DNA from: Methylotenera_A sp031422335
Lineage (GTDB): Bacteria > Pseudomonadota > Gammaproteobacteria > Burkholderiales > Methylophilaceae
DNA length: 64,000 nt
Assembly (NCBI GenBank): GCA_031422335.1
Contig: JANOQW010000007.1
Location: 4,344 to 68,343 of the forward strand
Reading direction: 5' to 3'
Positions 34,952-44,019 of the stretch are shown piece after piece. Both the position numbers and the translations under genes were made by a program. The number at the start of each line of letters is the position of its first letter. Position 1 is the stretch's first letter. The notes under the pieces are model-generated. The model searched no databases and was not told where the DNA came from. It saw nothing but the letters and a program-made list of their open reading frames with translations.

Positions 34952-35644
34952 TTAGTATTCTCCTGCATTATCAACATGAAAATGGTATAGCGTGCGTGCT
35001 GAGCCATATTGCGTAAAGCTCTCTGGCTTAATATCGGCATGGCCAGATTTAGCCAGCAAATCTACAAGAATTTTTTTGCTTTCCGCGTCCATGGTTTTCA
35101 CTTCGCAATCTGCGCCTAGGCTTTTAACGACGCCACGCACAAAAATTTTGGCTTCGTAAATAGAGTCGCCCAAACCTTCACCCGCATCGCCTAAAATCAC
35201 CATATTACCGGCTTGTGCCATAAAGGCCGAAAAGCTGCCAACCGAGCCACCCACCACGATATCCGCGCCTTTTAGTGAGATGCCGCATCGTAAACCTGCG
35301 TCACCATCAATCAGCAGCAAGCCACCATTGGCGGTCGCACCAGCGGCATTGGATGCAAAGCCTTTCACATGCACTGTACCTGACATCATGTTCTCGGCTA
35401 CGCCACTTCCAGCGCTGCCTTCAATCGTGACCTTAGCAATTTGGTTCATGCCCGCCGCGTAGTAGCCCGCATGGCCTCTGATGGCGACATGCACGTCCGC
35501 TTTTAAGCCAACTGCGATGCTATGCGCGCCGTTGGGGTTGTCTATGCTGATATATTTTCCGTTTAAACCCTTAGCGTCACCATGCAGAAATTGATTCACT
35601 TCGCGTAGAGGCTTTTTATCCAAGTCAAAAGTTAGAGTTTCCAT
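34952..35644 (-). CDS. mgsB: N-methylglutamate synthase subunit B (GXGXG domain)
   Basis: 230 residues corresponding to the C-terminal beta-helix GXGXG domain of glutamate synthase large subunits: repeated glycine-rich turns (IRGHAGYYAAGMNQIAKVTIEG, GVAENMMSGTVHVKG, DAGEGLGDSIYEAKIFVRG). It is the structural subunit of N-methylglutamate synthase. It starts inside the end of mgsA (13-nt overlap) and ends one base before mgsC. Confidence 0.92.
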   Translation of the reverse strand: METLTFDLDKKPLREVNQFLHGDAKGLNGKYISIDNPNGAHSIAVGLKADVHVAIRGHAGYYAAGMNQIAKVTIEGSAGSGVAENMMSGTVHVKGFASNAAGATANGGLLLIDGDAGLRCGISLKGADIVVGGSVGSFSAFMAQAGNMVILGDAGEGLGDSIYEAKIFVRGVVKSLGADCEVKTMDAESKKILVDLLAKSGHADIKPESFTQYGSARTLYHFHVDNAGEY

Positions 35645-36528
35645 AGGTATAACTCCTTGGGTGAAGGCTCAAACACCTTGGCATTTTTAATATCTGGCAG
35701 ATGCGCTAATGAGCGAAATTCAGAAGCAATCGCCACATAATCATCATGCTCAGCGATTATCGCGGGCTTGCAGCCGAATGGATCGCGTATTAAAGCCAAC
35801 TCATTTTTAGTGCCCATAAGCAACGTATAAAAACCATCCAACTCGTCAAAACCATGATTTAACGCGGTTTCTAGATCATCTCCTTCTTGCATACGCCATT
35901 CCAAGAAGCGACAAGCGGCTTCGGTATCATTGTCCGTTTCAAACTCAATGCCATGTTTTTCTAGCTTGCGGCGCAGGCTGTGCGCATTGCTTAATGAGCC
36001 GTTGTGCACCAAGCACCAATCTTGCCCAGCGGTGAACGGGTGCGCGTGAGCTGGCGTGACCGCCGATTCGGTCGCCATGCGCGTATGTCCCACCAAATGC
36101 GTACCTTTAAAATCTTGAAAGCCGTAGCGCGAAGCCACTTGCGCTGGCGTACCAACGTCTTTATAAATATCCATCAATTGACCAATAGACAACAAATGTA
36201 ATTGTGGGTAATGTGCTTTTAACCAAGCTTTAACCTGCGCGGGTGCTAGTGTTGTCGTCATCACCGCATGATTAGTTTTAGCCTCAATGCTGGCTTTGCT
36301 ATTGAGTGATTTTTCGAAATCAGTCGCTAAATTTTCCCAATCAAAATCTTCTGTACCAGAATACACACTGAATTTTCGTTCATCATTCGCCACAGGTGCG
36401 CCAAACATGGCCAAGCCCGCAGAATCTGGACCGCGTTCTGTCATGCCAATCAGCATGGGCAACATCAGTTTGCCAATGGTGTCGCGCATTTCAGGGTTTC
36501 TTACCAATAAGCCTACAATTCCACACAT
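35632..36528 (-). CDS. mgsA: N-methylglutamate synthase subunit A (class II glutamine-amidotransferase domain)
   Basis: 298 residues, starting MCGIVGLL: Cys2 is the N-terminal nucleophile of Ntn amidotransferases after Met removal. Further GATase II signatures are TRMATESAVTPAHAHPF and WCLVHNGSLSNAHSLRRKL. In this pathway the domain handles the gamma-glutamylmethylamide amide so that methylamine is passed to the synthase. It overlaps mgsB and follows gmaS by 64 bp. Confidence 0.92.
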   Translation of the reverse strand: MCGIVGLLVRNPEMRDTIGKLMLPMLIGMTERGPDSAGLAMFGAPVANDERKFSVYSGTEDFDWENLATDFEKSLNSKASIEAKTNHAVMTTTLAPAQVKAWLKAHYPQLHLLSIGQLMDIYKDVGTPAQVASRYGFQDFKGTHLVGHTRMATESAVTPAHAHPFTAGQDWCLVHNGSLSNAHSLRRKLEKHGIEFETDNDTEAACRFLEWRMQEGDDLETALNHGFDELDGFYTLLMGTKNELALIRDPFGCKPAIIAEHDDYVAIASEFRSLAHLPDIKNAKVFEPSPKELYLWKL

Positions 36529-36592
36529 ATTTTACTCCTAGCGTACTACATTAATATAACTATTTAACTTTATGTTTTAATTAAATATATTA

Positions 36593-37927
36593 TTAGAAAA
36601 ACTCTACATAGCGTTTAATTTCCCAATCTGAAACATGGCGCATGTATTCAACCCATTCCGCACGTTTTAGCATTAAAAATTCGCTGCTTAAACCATCGCC
36701 AAGCGCGTCGCGAATCACTGTATCCGCCTCAAATGCATCTAAGGCTAAATTAAGATTTTGCGGCAATATGTCGATTTTTTTCTCTTTTAACTGCGCGGCT
36801 GAATAATCGTAAAGATTGTCGCCATTACCCGCACCAGGATGCAGCTCGCGTTTCACGCCATCTAAACCCGCCGCAATCACCGCTGCTGTGGTCAAATATG
36901 GGTTACAACCGCCATCTGGTAGGCGCAGCTCTAAGCGGCCATAAGGAATGCGCACCATGGTTGAGCGATTATTGTTGCCATAAGATATGTACGCAGGCGC
37001 CCAAGTCGCGCCTGTGAGCGATTGACCGACCACAAGACGTTTGTAAGAATTGACCGTCGGCGCAGCCAGCGCGCAGATTGCAGGCGCGTGTGCCAGCAAT
37101 CCACCCAAAAAGTGATAAGCCAATTTCGACAGCCCATGACCCGTTTTATCAGAATCATCTTGAAACAGCGTTTTTTTACCATCTCCAATCGACATGTGCA
37201 TGTGCATGCCATTGCCAGGGCGGTTACTAAAGGGTTTTGGCATAAGCGAGCAAATCATACCGTGTGCATTGGCGATCTCGCTGGCGGCCATTTTGAATAA
37301 TATAAAATCATCCGCGCTTTTTAAGCAGTCTGCGTAGGTATAGTTTATTTCAAACTGGCCATTAGCGTCTTCGTGATCGATTTGATATACGTCTAAACCC
37401 GCCGCCAGCAAAGATTCTGTGAGTTCTTCAAGAAAAGCCGATTGCCTTGTAATGCCTTTGTAATCATAGCAAGGCTTGGCCAGCGTGTCGGTGTCATCCA
37501 TCGGAGCTATCGCGCCATGCTCATCACGATGCAGCAACGAAAATTCAGGCTCAAGCCCAGTGTAAAGCGTCCAGCCTTTTTCGCTTAAGCGCGCAATTTG
37601 CTTTTTCAACACCACGCGCGAGTCGTATTCATAAGGTTTATTATTGACATGGCCATCGCACACAATGCGCGCATAACCTGGTTGCCAAGGGATTAGATTG
37701 AGCGTTGCAAGCTCACCTACTGCCATATAATCAGGTCCATTCGGCGCAATGCCCATACCCCAAATGGCGCCACCAGCGAAGCCTGCGCCTGCGGTTAGAA
37801 TATCTTCTAAATGGGCAGCTGGCACCGATTTCACTTTTGCCACGCCATGAATATCCACAAACTGTGCCAACACATATTTTACCTTGTTATCTTTTAAAAA
37901 CTTTTTTGCTTCTGCTAGTGATTTCAT
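36593..37927 (-). CDS. gmaS: Gamma-glutamylmethylamide synthetase, glutamine-synthetase family
   Basis: 444 residues, type III-like glutamine synthetase fold. Metal and nucleotide motifs: YTGLEPEFSLLH, YQIDHEDANGQFEINYTYAD, GNGMHMHMSIGDG, and the arginine-rich NNRSTMVRIPYGRLELRLPDGGCNPY. It ligates methylamine to glutamate with ATP, the entry step of the N-methylglutamate pathway. The neighbours mgsABC and mgdABCD make glutamine synthesis an unlikely primary role. Confidence 0.92.
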   Translation of the reverse strand: MKSLAEAKKFLKDNKVKYVLAQFVDIHGVAKVKSVPAAHLEDILTAGAGFAGGAIWGMGIAPNGPDYMAVGELATLNLIPWQPGYARIVCDGHVNNKPYEYDSRVVLKKQIARLSEKGWTLYTGLEPEFSLLHRDEHGAIAPMDDTDTLAKPCYDYKGITRQSAFLEELTESLLAAGLDVYQIDHEDANGQFEINYTYADCLKSADDFILFKMAASEIANAHGMICSLMPKPFSNRPGNGMHMHMSIGDGKKTLFQDDSDKTGHGLSKLAYHFLGGLLAHAPAICALAAPTVNSYKRLVVGQSLTGATWAPAYISYGNNNRSTMVRIPYGRLELRLPDGGCNPYLTTAAVIAAGLDGVKRELHPGAGNGDNLYDYSAAQLKEKKIDILPQNLNLALDAFEADTVIRDALGDGLSSEFLMLKRAEWVEYMRHVSDWEIKRYVEFF

Positions 37928-38025
37928 TGTTCGCCCCTGATAATTTTATAACCTGAAATTTTATTAAAAGTTTCTAATTGAAAACAGTGCTTTTAAAACC
38001 AAATCTATACGCCTTGACCCTAAAT

Positions 38026-38529
38026 TCAAGCAGTTATTTCTTCAGTCATTTCATCTAAAATATGTCGCATATAATCACCATAAGTGCCGTCGCACCAAAT
38101 TCTGTAAATCGTTTCGCCAGCTAATGATTGCCGTAAAAGTGTGGCCGAAATACCAGCCACTTGCGTCATCCCCAATGTATTATCTACGAGCGTAGCCTCG
38201 CTTAAATCAAGTTCACATAGCTCAGATAATATATTGGTAGCATGGCTACCAGCCAATAGATAAGCGGCATCTGCGTGTGGTACTTTATATACGCCTGTGA
38301 CTCGCTTACTATCTTCTGCCAGCTGTGTGCATGCAACTCCACCTGTTTGATCTTCTATTACAAACTCGCTTGAACCCAGACGCAGCACCAGCGTATTATT
38401 ATGTAAAACCCAACTGTTAGCAGATTTAGGTAACTTAACACCATGACCAACTAGCCATTTTTCGGCATTAGGGCCTTTTACGCCATAACGCGCAAACGTA
38501 CTCACATCGGTTACATCAAACAATTGCAT
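38026..38529 (-). CDS. mgdD: N-methylglutamate dehydrogenase subunit D (SoxG-like)
   Basis: 167 residues from the ATG at 38529, preceded by AAGG 8 nt upstream; the longer frame begins with a GTG at 38538. Gamma subunit of heterotetrameric sarcosine-oxidase-like enzymes, with an aminomethyltransferase-related fold (FDVTDVSTFARYGVKGPNAEKWL ... SEFVIEDQTGG ... IWCDGTYGDYMRHILDEM). It overlaps the mgdC end. Part of the complex that oxidises N-methylglutamate to glutamate and a formaldehyde-level one-carbon unit. Confidence 0.88.
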   Translation of the reverse strand: MQLFDVTDVSTFARYGVKGPNAEKWLVGHGVKLPKSANSWVLHNNTLVLRLGSSEFVIEDQTGGVACTQLAEDSKRVTGVYKVPHADAAYLLAGSHATNILSELCELDLSEATLVDNTLGMTQVAGISATLLRQSLAGETIYRIWCDGTYGDYMRHILDEMTEEITA

Positions 38530-41440
38530 CTGCGCCACCTTTATCGGTTTTAAAAAACGGCGTTTGAACTACTGTGGCCGTTACCAGCGAGCCGTTATCG
38601 GTACGAATTTGAAAACTGGAGCCAACGGCTTTTTTGGCTGGATTGACATATGCCAAACCAATATGCCGATTCACAAATTGACTGAAGCCGATACTAGTCA
38701 CGCGGCCTTCTATCGCTTGGCCATCCATCACCAAATTACATTCTAGCGGTAATTTCCCCCTAAAACTTTCTGCCAAAGTAAACGGTACCAGTTGTTTTTT
38801 AGATTGTTTTTTAGCGATAATTTTTAAGCTTCTTTGGCCAATAAAAAATGGCTTTTGCATTTTTACCGCCCAGTCGGCACCAATTTCAAACGGATTAGTT
38901 AAACCATCGGTATCCATCCCCGGCAAATAATGCCCCATCTCTAGCCGCAACAAGCGCTGCGCATCGGTGCCAAATGGACGAATACCATGCTGCTTACCAG
39001 CGTCGAGTAGCACCTGCCAAACTGTTGGCGTTTGCTGCATTGGCATGTGCAACTCATACGACAAATCAGAGACAAAAGTCACTCGGATAACTCTAGTCTC
39101 AATACCTGCTACTAACGCTTCACGCATGCTACTGTTGGGAATTGCAGCTAAATCTATATTAGTCACTTTAGCTAAAATTTGTTGGGCTGCAGGGCCTGCA
39201 ATATTGATGGCACCGAATGCACCTGTTACATTGACCAAGCCAATATTGAGCTGCCACATTTGTTGACAGCGCTGCATTTCACGATACACCAAAGCTGCGT
39301 TAGAGGTGCCAATCGAAAGATAAAATAAGTCATCCGCCAAGCGGCTAGCAATGCCATCATCTACCACCACACCCGATTCATCCAACAGCAATAAATAGCG
39401 GCAACTACCCACTTTTTGGCTAGCATAACTACCCGTGAAAAAACGCTCTAAAAATTTAGCAGCATCAGCGCCATGCACTTCTACTTTACCGAATGAGCTG
39501 CCATCAATGATGCCTGCCTTATTACGTACCGCAAGCGCTTCGGCTTGAATGGTATCTTCTGTCGTTTGACCAGCTTGCGGGTAGTAAGCAGCCCGCTTCC
39601 ATGCGCCAATATCAGTAAATACCGCACCTTGCGCAGCATGCCAACTGTGCAAAGCGGTATGCCGATGCGGGTGAAAGCTGCGCCCTGCCAAGTGACCAAT
39701 TGGTGTGGGGTGAAAGAATGGGCGTGAAGTGGTCGTGCCAATTTTTTCTACTGGTAAATGACGAATCTTAGCCAAGAGTCGAATCGCATTCATATTGGAA
39801 TGCTTACCTTGACTAGGCCCCATCCCTACCGTGGTAAAGCGCTTCATCAGCTCGATATTATCAAAGCCTTCTTTTGCCGCATTTTCAAAATCTTTAATCT
39901 GAATATCTTCGTCAAAATCAACAAAGTTTTTGCCTTTTGGGTGCGCTACCATAGGGTAAGGATGACTTGGGAGATAGGCTTGGCTAGACGAGTTGCCTAG
40001 GTATTTTTCAACTTTAATCTCTTCAAACTTATGCCCTAAATAGCGTAATGCATCATTGGCCGCGCGCGCACCATCCGTCATGCGTTGCGCTAGTTCAAAA
40101 ACGCCATTCACTTTACCTGCCGCAAAAATGCCTTCTGGCAATTTGGCTGGTACAAATTGCTGCACGCCATAATCAAATTGCATAGCCGTACCCGCTTGAT
40201 ACAGTAAGGCTGCAGCCGGCGCCCAGCCTGCACTCATTGCAATACCATCACATTCCAAGGTAAAGCTACTATCAGTTAATGCGATACCATTTTTTTCATC
40301 GTAAGGGCAAATTACCGCAGCCCGTACGCTGGATTTATCTGATGTTGCTAAGGCTTCGTAAACACAGTGCGCGGGATAAATTTTAACGCCCGCTTGCACC
40401 AGTGCAGCCGCATGCAAGCCACCGTTGCTGCCAGTACGCATATCTACCAACGCCAACACCTTACTGCCCGCTTCTAATAAATCTAATGCCACGCGGTAGC
40501 CATAATCATTGGCGGTGACTACTACGCCGCTATTAAATGGTTTGGTGGCATAGCGATGAATAAGGCGCTGCGCAGCAGAGCCCAACATGATGCCAGGCAA
40601 ATCGTTATATCTAAACACTGGTGGCTGCTCAAACGCGCCGCTTGCCACAATCACCGATTTGGCACGCACTTTTGAAATGCCATCTGCCCCCACAATAGGA
40701 ATCAGATGATCTGCGTAATAACCAGCGGCATATGCGCTTGCATACACAGTAATATTGGTGTGCTGCATTACTTTGCTGACTAAATCATTCAAATAATCTG
40801 TTGAAGCTTGGTTACCAGCTTGGTCATAAGTCAGGCTGCCGCCAAGCTGCGCATTTTCATCCACCATTATCACTTTTACATTAGCGTCTGCCGCAGCGAG
40901 CGCAGCAGATAAGCCAGACGGCCCCGCGCCGATCACCAGCACGTCACAATGCGCATGCAGCTTGCGCTTCAGCGTGCGCGGAAAGTTGAAATTGGTAATA
41001 CCTAGCCCCGCAGCATTGCGGATAAGCCTCTCCCAATAAGGAAATAACCAGCGCGGCTTGTAAAAAGCTTTATAGTAAAAACCCACAGGCAAAAACGGTG
41101 AAAGTACATCAATAATGCGATTTTTATCTTTTTTAACGCCGCCAATCGTGTTCACAACATGTAACACCATGCCTTCTTTCACTAGTGTTACATCGGCGCG
41201 TATGTTGGTGTCTAGGCCATCGGTCATCAAAATATTCACATCGTGATTCGCTAGACTTAAAATGCCACGCGCACGGTGATATTTAAAGCTGCGCCCTAGC
41301 ACTTTTTGGCCAGCAGCCCACAGTGCACTAGAAATCGTGTCGCCTTCAAATGCAGTAAACACTTCCCCTTCAAAGCTAAAATTAATCACTTTTTCGCGAT
41401 TAATCCATTCACCTACTTGTTTTGGGTTACGCAAACTCAT
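38516..41440 (-). CDS. mgdC: N-methylglutamate dehydrogenase subunit C (SoxA-like alpha chain)
   Basis: 974 residues, as expected for SoxA. An N-terminal 2Fe-2S-like fold segment (VINFSFEGEVFTAFEGDTISSALWAAGQ) is followed by a FAD/NAD-binding region with DVLVIGAGPSGLSAALAAADANVKVIMVDE near residue 165. A C-terminal GcvT-like aminomethyltransferase domain (LERFFTGSYASQKVGSCRYLLLLDESGVVVDDG onward) transfers the one-carbon group to tetrahydrofolate or releases it. Start overlaps mgdB by four bases (ATGA). Confidence 0.93.
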   Translation of the reverse strand: MSLRNPKQVGEWINREKVINFSFEGEVFTAFEGDTISSALWAAGQKVLGRSFKYHRARGILSLANHDVNILMTDGLDTNIRADVTLVKEGMVLHVVNTIGGVKKDKNRIIDVLSPFLPVGFYYKAFYKPRWLFPYWERLIRNAAGLGITNFNFPRTLKRKLHAHCDVLVIGAGPSGLSAALAAADANVKVIMVDENAQLGGSLTYDQAGNQASTDYLNDLVSKVMQHTNITVYASAYAAGYYADHLIPIVGADGISKVRAKSVIVASGAFEQPPVFRYNDLPGIMLGSAAQRLIHRYATKPFNSGVVVTANDYGYRVALDLLEAGSKVLALVDMRTGSNGGLHAAALVQAGVKIYPAHCVYEALATSDKSSVRAAVICPYDEKNGIALTDSSFTLECDGIAMSAGWAPAAALLYQAGTAMQFDYGVQQFVPAKLPEGIFAAGKVNGVFELAQRMTDGARAANDALRYLGHKFEEIKVEKYLGNSSSQAYLPSHPYPMVAHPKGKNFVDFDEDIQIKDFENAAKEGFDNIELMKRFTTVGMGPSQGKHSNMNAIRLLAKIRHLPVEKIGTTTSRPFFHPTPIGHLAGRSFHPHRHTALHSWHAAQGAVFTDIGAWKRAAYYPQAGQTTEDTIQAEALAVRNKAGIIDGSSFGKVEVHGADAAKFLERFFTGSYASQKVGSCRYLLLLDESGVVVDDGIASRLADDLFYLSIGTSNAALVYREMQRCQQMWQLNIGLVNVTGAFGAINIAGPAAQQILAKVTNIDLAAIPNSSMREALVAGIETRVIRVTFVSDLSYELHMPMQQTPTVWQVLLDAGKQHGIRPFGTDAQRLLRLEMGHYLPGMDTDGLTNPFEIGADWAVKMQKPFFIGQRSLKIIAKKQSKKQLVPFTLAESFRGKLPLECNLVMDGQAIEGRVTSIGFSQFVNRHIGLAYVNPAKKAVGSSFQIRTDNGSLVTATVVQTPFFKTDKGGADAIV

Positions 41441-41709
41441 TTTGCTACCTTTGCATGCATATCAGACAGCAAATAGGTGCGAGAAACTTTATCAGTCAAT
41501 GTATTGCGTTCGGCAATAAACCAAGTGCCGCTGGGGCTGTGATACCACCACTCTTTTTTGTCCCCTGGTGTACCCTGACGGTTATGCACATAGGCCGCCC
41601 ATTCAGCGTCTGTGCAAGTGTCTGGGTTGGGAGCAACACGATATTCACCACCGAAAATAAATTCGCTTAATGGGCGCGTTCCGTTAACTGGGCAGGTAAG
41701 TAATTTCAT
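41437..41709 (-). CDS. mgdB: N-methylglutamate dehydrogenase subunit B (SoxD-like delta chain)
   Basis: 90 residues. SoxD family: begins KLLTCPVNGTRPLSEFIFGGE and contains the typical DAEWAAYVHNRQGTPGDKKEWWYHSPSGTWF. Cys6 and downstream His/Cys residues are the likely zinc ligands. It is separated from mgdA by 142 bp carrying a palindromic element and is coupled to mgdC by ATGA overlap. Confidence 0.92.
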   Translation of the reverse strand: MKLLTCPVNGTRPLSEFIFGGEYRVAPNPDTCTDAEWAAYVHNRQGTPGDKKEWWYHSPSGTWFIAERNTLTDKVSRTYLLSDMHAKVAK

Positions 41710-41721
41710 AGAAAATCCATT

Positions 41722-41822
41722 TTTCGGGCGAATTGCTGCGTTGCGCGGTGCTCGGAATCCTCATGTAATAAAACATACATTCTGGCTCCTGCGCTCCGTG
41801 CGCCTTGCACTCCATCCCGAAA
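41722..41822. repeat. About 100-bp palindromic element between mgdA and mgdB
   Basis: Ends are TTTCGGG (41722-41728) and CCCGAAA (41816-41822). The interior is an imperfect inverted repeat centred near 41770 (GGAATCCTCATGTA ... TACATTCTGGCTCC). Its layout resembles the long palindromic intergenic repeats common in betaproteobacteria; only one copy is in the window. It lies inside the mgd operon, where the hairpin could affect mRNA stability. Confidence 0.65.
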
Positions 41823-41851
41823 TTCTGAATTTTTAGAGGCTAGCATAGACA

Positions 41852-43093
41852 TTAATGACCTACCGAGGCCGCGCCCTTTTCACCTGTGAGTTCATAATCT
41901 TCAAAGCGTGATAAGCGAAAAGTGTGAATCAATTGGTGGTTACTATCATTGGCAATGGTAGCAGCCATGGTTTTTCCACTAATCGGCGTCGCTTTAAAGC
42001 CCCAAGTACCCCAACCTGCATCTAAATAAAAACCTTCAATCGGCGTTTTACCCATAATCGGCGCAAAATCTGGTGTCATATCTGCCATGCCGCCCCACTG
42101 CCGCACAATTTTTATGTTAGATAAAAATGGGAACATATCGAGCATGTGCGCGGTTAACCCTTCCACAAAATCGAGCGTGCTACGCGATGAATGTACTTCG
42201 TAAGGATCTAGCGAAGAACCCATTACTAGCTCGCCACGCGAAGATTGGCTAACATAGACATGCAAGCTGCCTGATACCAAAATTTGATTTAACCACGGCT
42301 TCATTGGCTCGGTCACGCAGGCTTGCAAGGGCTGAATAATAATCGGTGTTTTTAAATCTACCATCTCGGTAATACGGGGCGTAAAGCCTGCAACCGCGCA
42401 TAACACTTGCTTGGTTTCGATATAACCTTTATTTGTGTTCACACCGCACACTTTGCCATTTTTAACATCAATACTCAGTACTTCGGTATTTTGATAAATC
42501 TCAGTGCCGTAACTATCTGCGCCACGCGCATAACCCCATGCCACGCCATCGTGTCGCGCAATTGAGCCTGGCGCATGGTATAAAGCCCCTAAAATAGGTG
42601 CTTGGCCACTACAGCTAATATCAATTTGCGGGCAGGCTTTTTTAATTTCATCCGGGCCTACTACGCGGCTAGCTACACCCATGTGTTTATTCACCTCGGC
42701 GCGCCAACGCATGGTGCGCAAGGCAGAATCGGTATGCGCCAGCGTAAAATGGCCACGCGTAGAATAGAACAAATTGAGGTCCAGCTCTTCAGATAAACCT
42801 TCGTAAATTTTTACGCTGGCATCGTAGAAATTAACGCCTTCTGGTGTGAGGTAATTTGAGCGCACAATGGCCGTATTGCGGCCAGTATTGCCGCCACCAA
42901 TATAGCCTTTTTCTAGCACGGCTACATTGCTAATACCATGGTCTTTACCCAAGTAATAAGCGGCGGCCAAGCCATGGCCACCGCCGCCAATAATCACGAC
43001 ATCATAGGATTTTTTTGGCACCTCAAGTGCCCTAAAAAAACGCTTAGCTGGGTAATCTTTTTTGAGTGCGTATTTAAGTAACCTAAATGGCAT
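41852..43093 (-). CDS. mgdA: N-methylglutamate dehydrogenase subunit A (SoxB-like beta chain)
   Basis: 413 residues, DAO-family flavoprotein. FAD-binding YDVVIIGGGGHGLAAAYYLGK near residue 30, GNTGRNTAIVRSNYLTPEG (flavin contact region), a C-terminal MTPDFAPIMGKTPIEGFYLDAGWGTWGFKATP. The beta chain carries the catalytic flavin that oxidises the N-methyl amine. It is first gene of the minus-strand N-methylglutamate operon and divergent from the XRE-cupin regulator. Confidence 0.93.
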   Translation of the reverse strand: MPFRLLKYALKKDYPAKRFFRALEVPKKSYDVVIIGGGGHGLAAAYYLGKDHGISNVAVLEKGYIGGGNTGRNTAIVRSNYLTPEGVNFYDASVKIYEGLSEELDLNLFYSTRGHFTLAHTDSALRTMRWRAEVNKHMGVASRVVGPDEIKKACPQIDISCSGQAPILGALYHAPGSIARHDGVAWGYARGADSYGTEIYQNTEVLSIDVKNGKVCGVNTNKGYIETKQVLCAVAGFTPRITEMVDLKTPIIIQPLQACVTEPMKPWLNQILVSGSLHVYVSQSSRGELVMGSSLDPYEVHSSRSTLDFVEGLTAHMLDMFPFLSNIKIVRQWGGMADMTPDFAPIMGKTPIEGFYLDAGWGTWGFKATPISGKTMAATIANDSNHQLIHTFRLSRFEDYELTGEKGAASVGH

Positions 43094-43174
43094 TGCTAAA
43101 CCTTAAAGCGCTAAAAATTATTTTAATATTCACACCGTATTTAGCCATATTTGCCAATTCACTGTCAAGCTATT

Positions 43175-43305
43175 ATGAAACTTTATTTCTTTATATGAAA
43201 CTTAATGTTAAACTTAAAGTTCAATAAAATTATGCTTTGATATTTAATACAGCAGTCATTATGATTACTATCATGTTACTAATTCATATGAAACTTAAGG
43301 TTTAG
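43175..43305. promoter_or_regulatory. Repeated ATGAAACTTAA operator-like sites between mgdA and the regulator
   Basis: ATGAAACTTTA (43175), ATGAAACTTAATGTT (43195), TAAACTTAAAGTTCA (43209) and ATGAAACTTAAGGTTTAG (43288). The third is palindromic (AACTTAAAGTT) and the fourth nearly so. The last copy covers the ribosome-binding site of the regulator gene, suggesting autorepression. The copies in between would sit in the mgdA promoter region. Confidence 0.6.
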
Positions 43306-43306
43306 A

Positions 43307-44017
43307 ATGGTCTCAACACCAAAAATTCTAACGAACAAAGTTGAAAGTACTAATGCTGAAAGTACTACGGCTGAAAGTACCAAGCTAGACGCTGTCAAAT
43401 CTGATATTCAAAATAAATCGCTGGGGCGCCATCTTGGCAACACCATACGCCAACTACGCTTAGAACATAATTTAACCATTGCCAACGTGGCTGAACGCGC
43501 TGGCATTAGTCGTGGCATGCTGAGTAAAATTGAAAATAGCTTAGCTGCTACTAGCCTAGAAACTTTAGAGCAGCTGGCCAATGCGCTTGGTGTAACGCTT
43601 GCCAAGTTATTTCAAAACTATAATTTACCGCGCGGTGCGGCGCAGCTGGTTAAAAAGGGTCAGGGTATGGAGGTGGTGCGTCGTGGCACTAAGGTTGGCC
43701 ATACTTATCAGCTGCTGGCTTACGATCAAGGTCCGCATAAAACTTTTGAGCCATTTTTAATCTCGTTGGAAGATTCGCTTGAGCAATTCCCCTCATTTGA
43801 GCATCCTGGCACTGAGTTTTTGCATATGCTTGAAGGTATATTGGAATACCGCGTAGGCGAAGAAACTTTTGTACTCAAAGCAGGTGATTCGCTGACATTT
43901 CGCGGGGAAATTCCGCATCGGCCAGAAAATTTAATTAAAACACCGATTAAATTTTTAGCCATTATTCATTATGATTCACCTATGCAAGCCAACGAACAAG
44001 AGCAAGCTGAGGATTAA
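43307..44017 (+). CDS. XRE-family transcriptional regulator with C-terminal cupin domain
   Basis: 236 residues. An unusual Thr/Ser/Glu-rich N-terminal tail made by a tandem 15-bp repeat is followed by a helix-turn-helix (LGNTIRQLRLEHNLTIANVAERAGISRGMLSKIENSLAATSLETLEQLANALG, about residues 40-95). The C-terminal cupin (PSFEHPGTEFLHMLEGILEYRVGEETFVLKAGDSLTFRGEIPHRPEN) probably senses a small ligand. It is divergent from mgdA, so likely regulates the N-methylglutamate operon, with a product such as an amine or glutamate derivative as effector (inference). Confidence 0.88.
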   Translation: MVSTPKILTNKVESTNAESTTAESTKLDAVKSDIQNKSLGRHLGNTIRQLRLEHNLTIANVAERAGISRGMLSKIENSLAATSLETLEQLANALGVTLAKLFQNYNLPRGAAQLVKKGQGMEVVRRGTKVGHTYQLLAYDQGPHKTFEPFLISLEDSLEQFPSFEHPGTEFLHMLEGILEYRVGEETFVLKAGDSLTFRGEIPHRPENLIKTPIKFLAIIHYDSPMQANEQEQAED

Positions 44018-44019
44018 GG

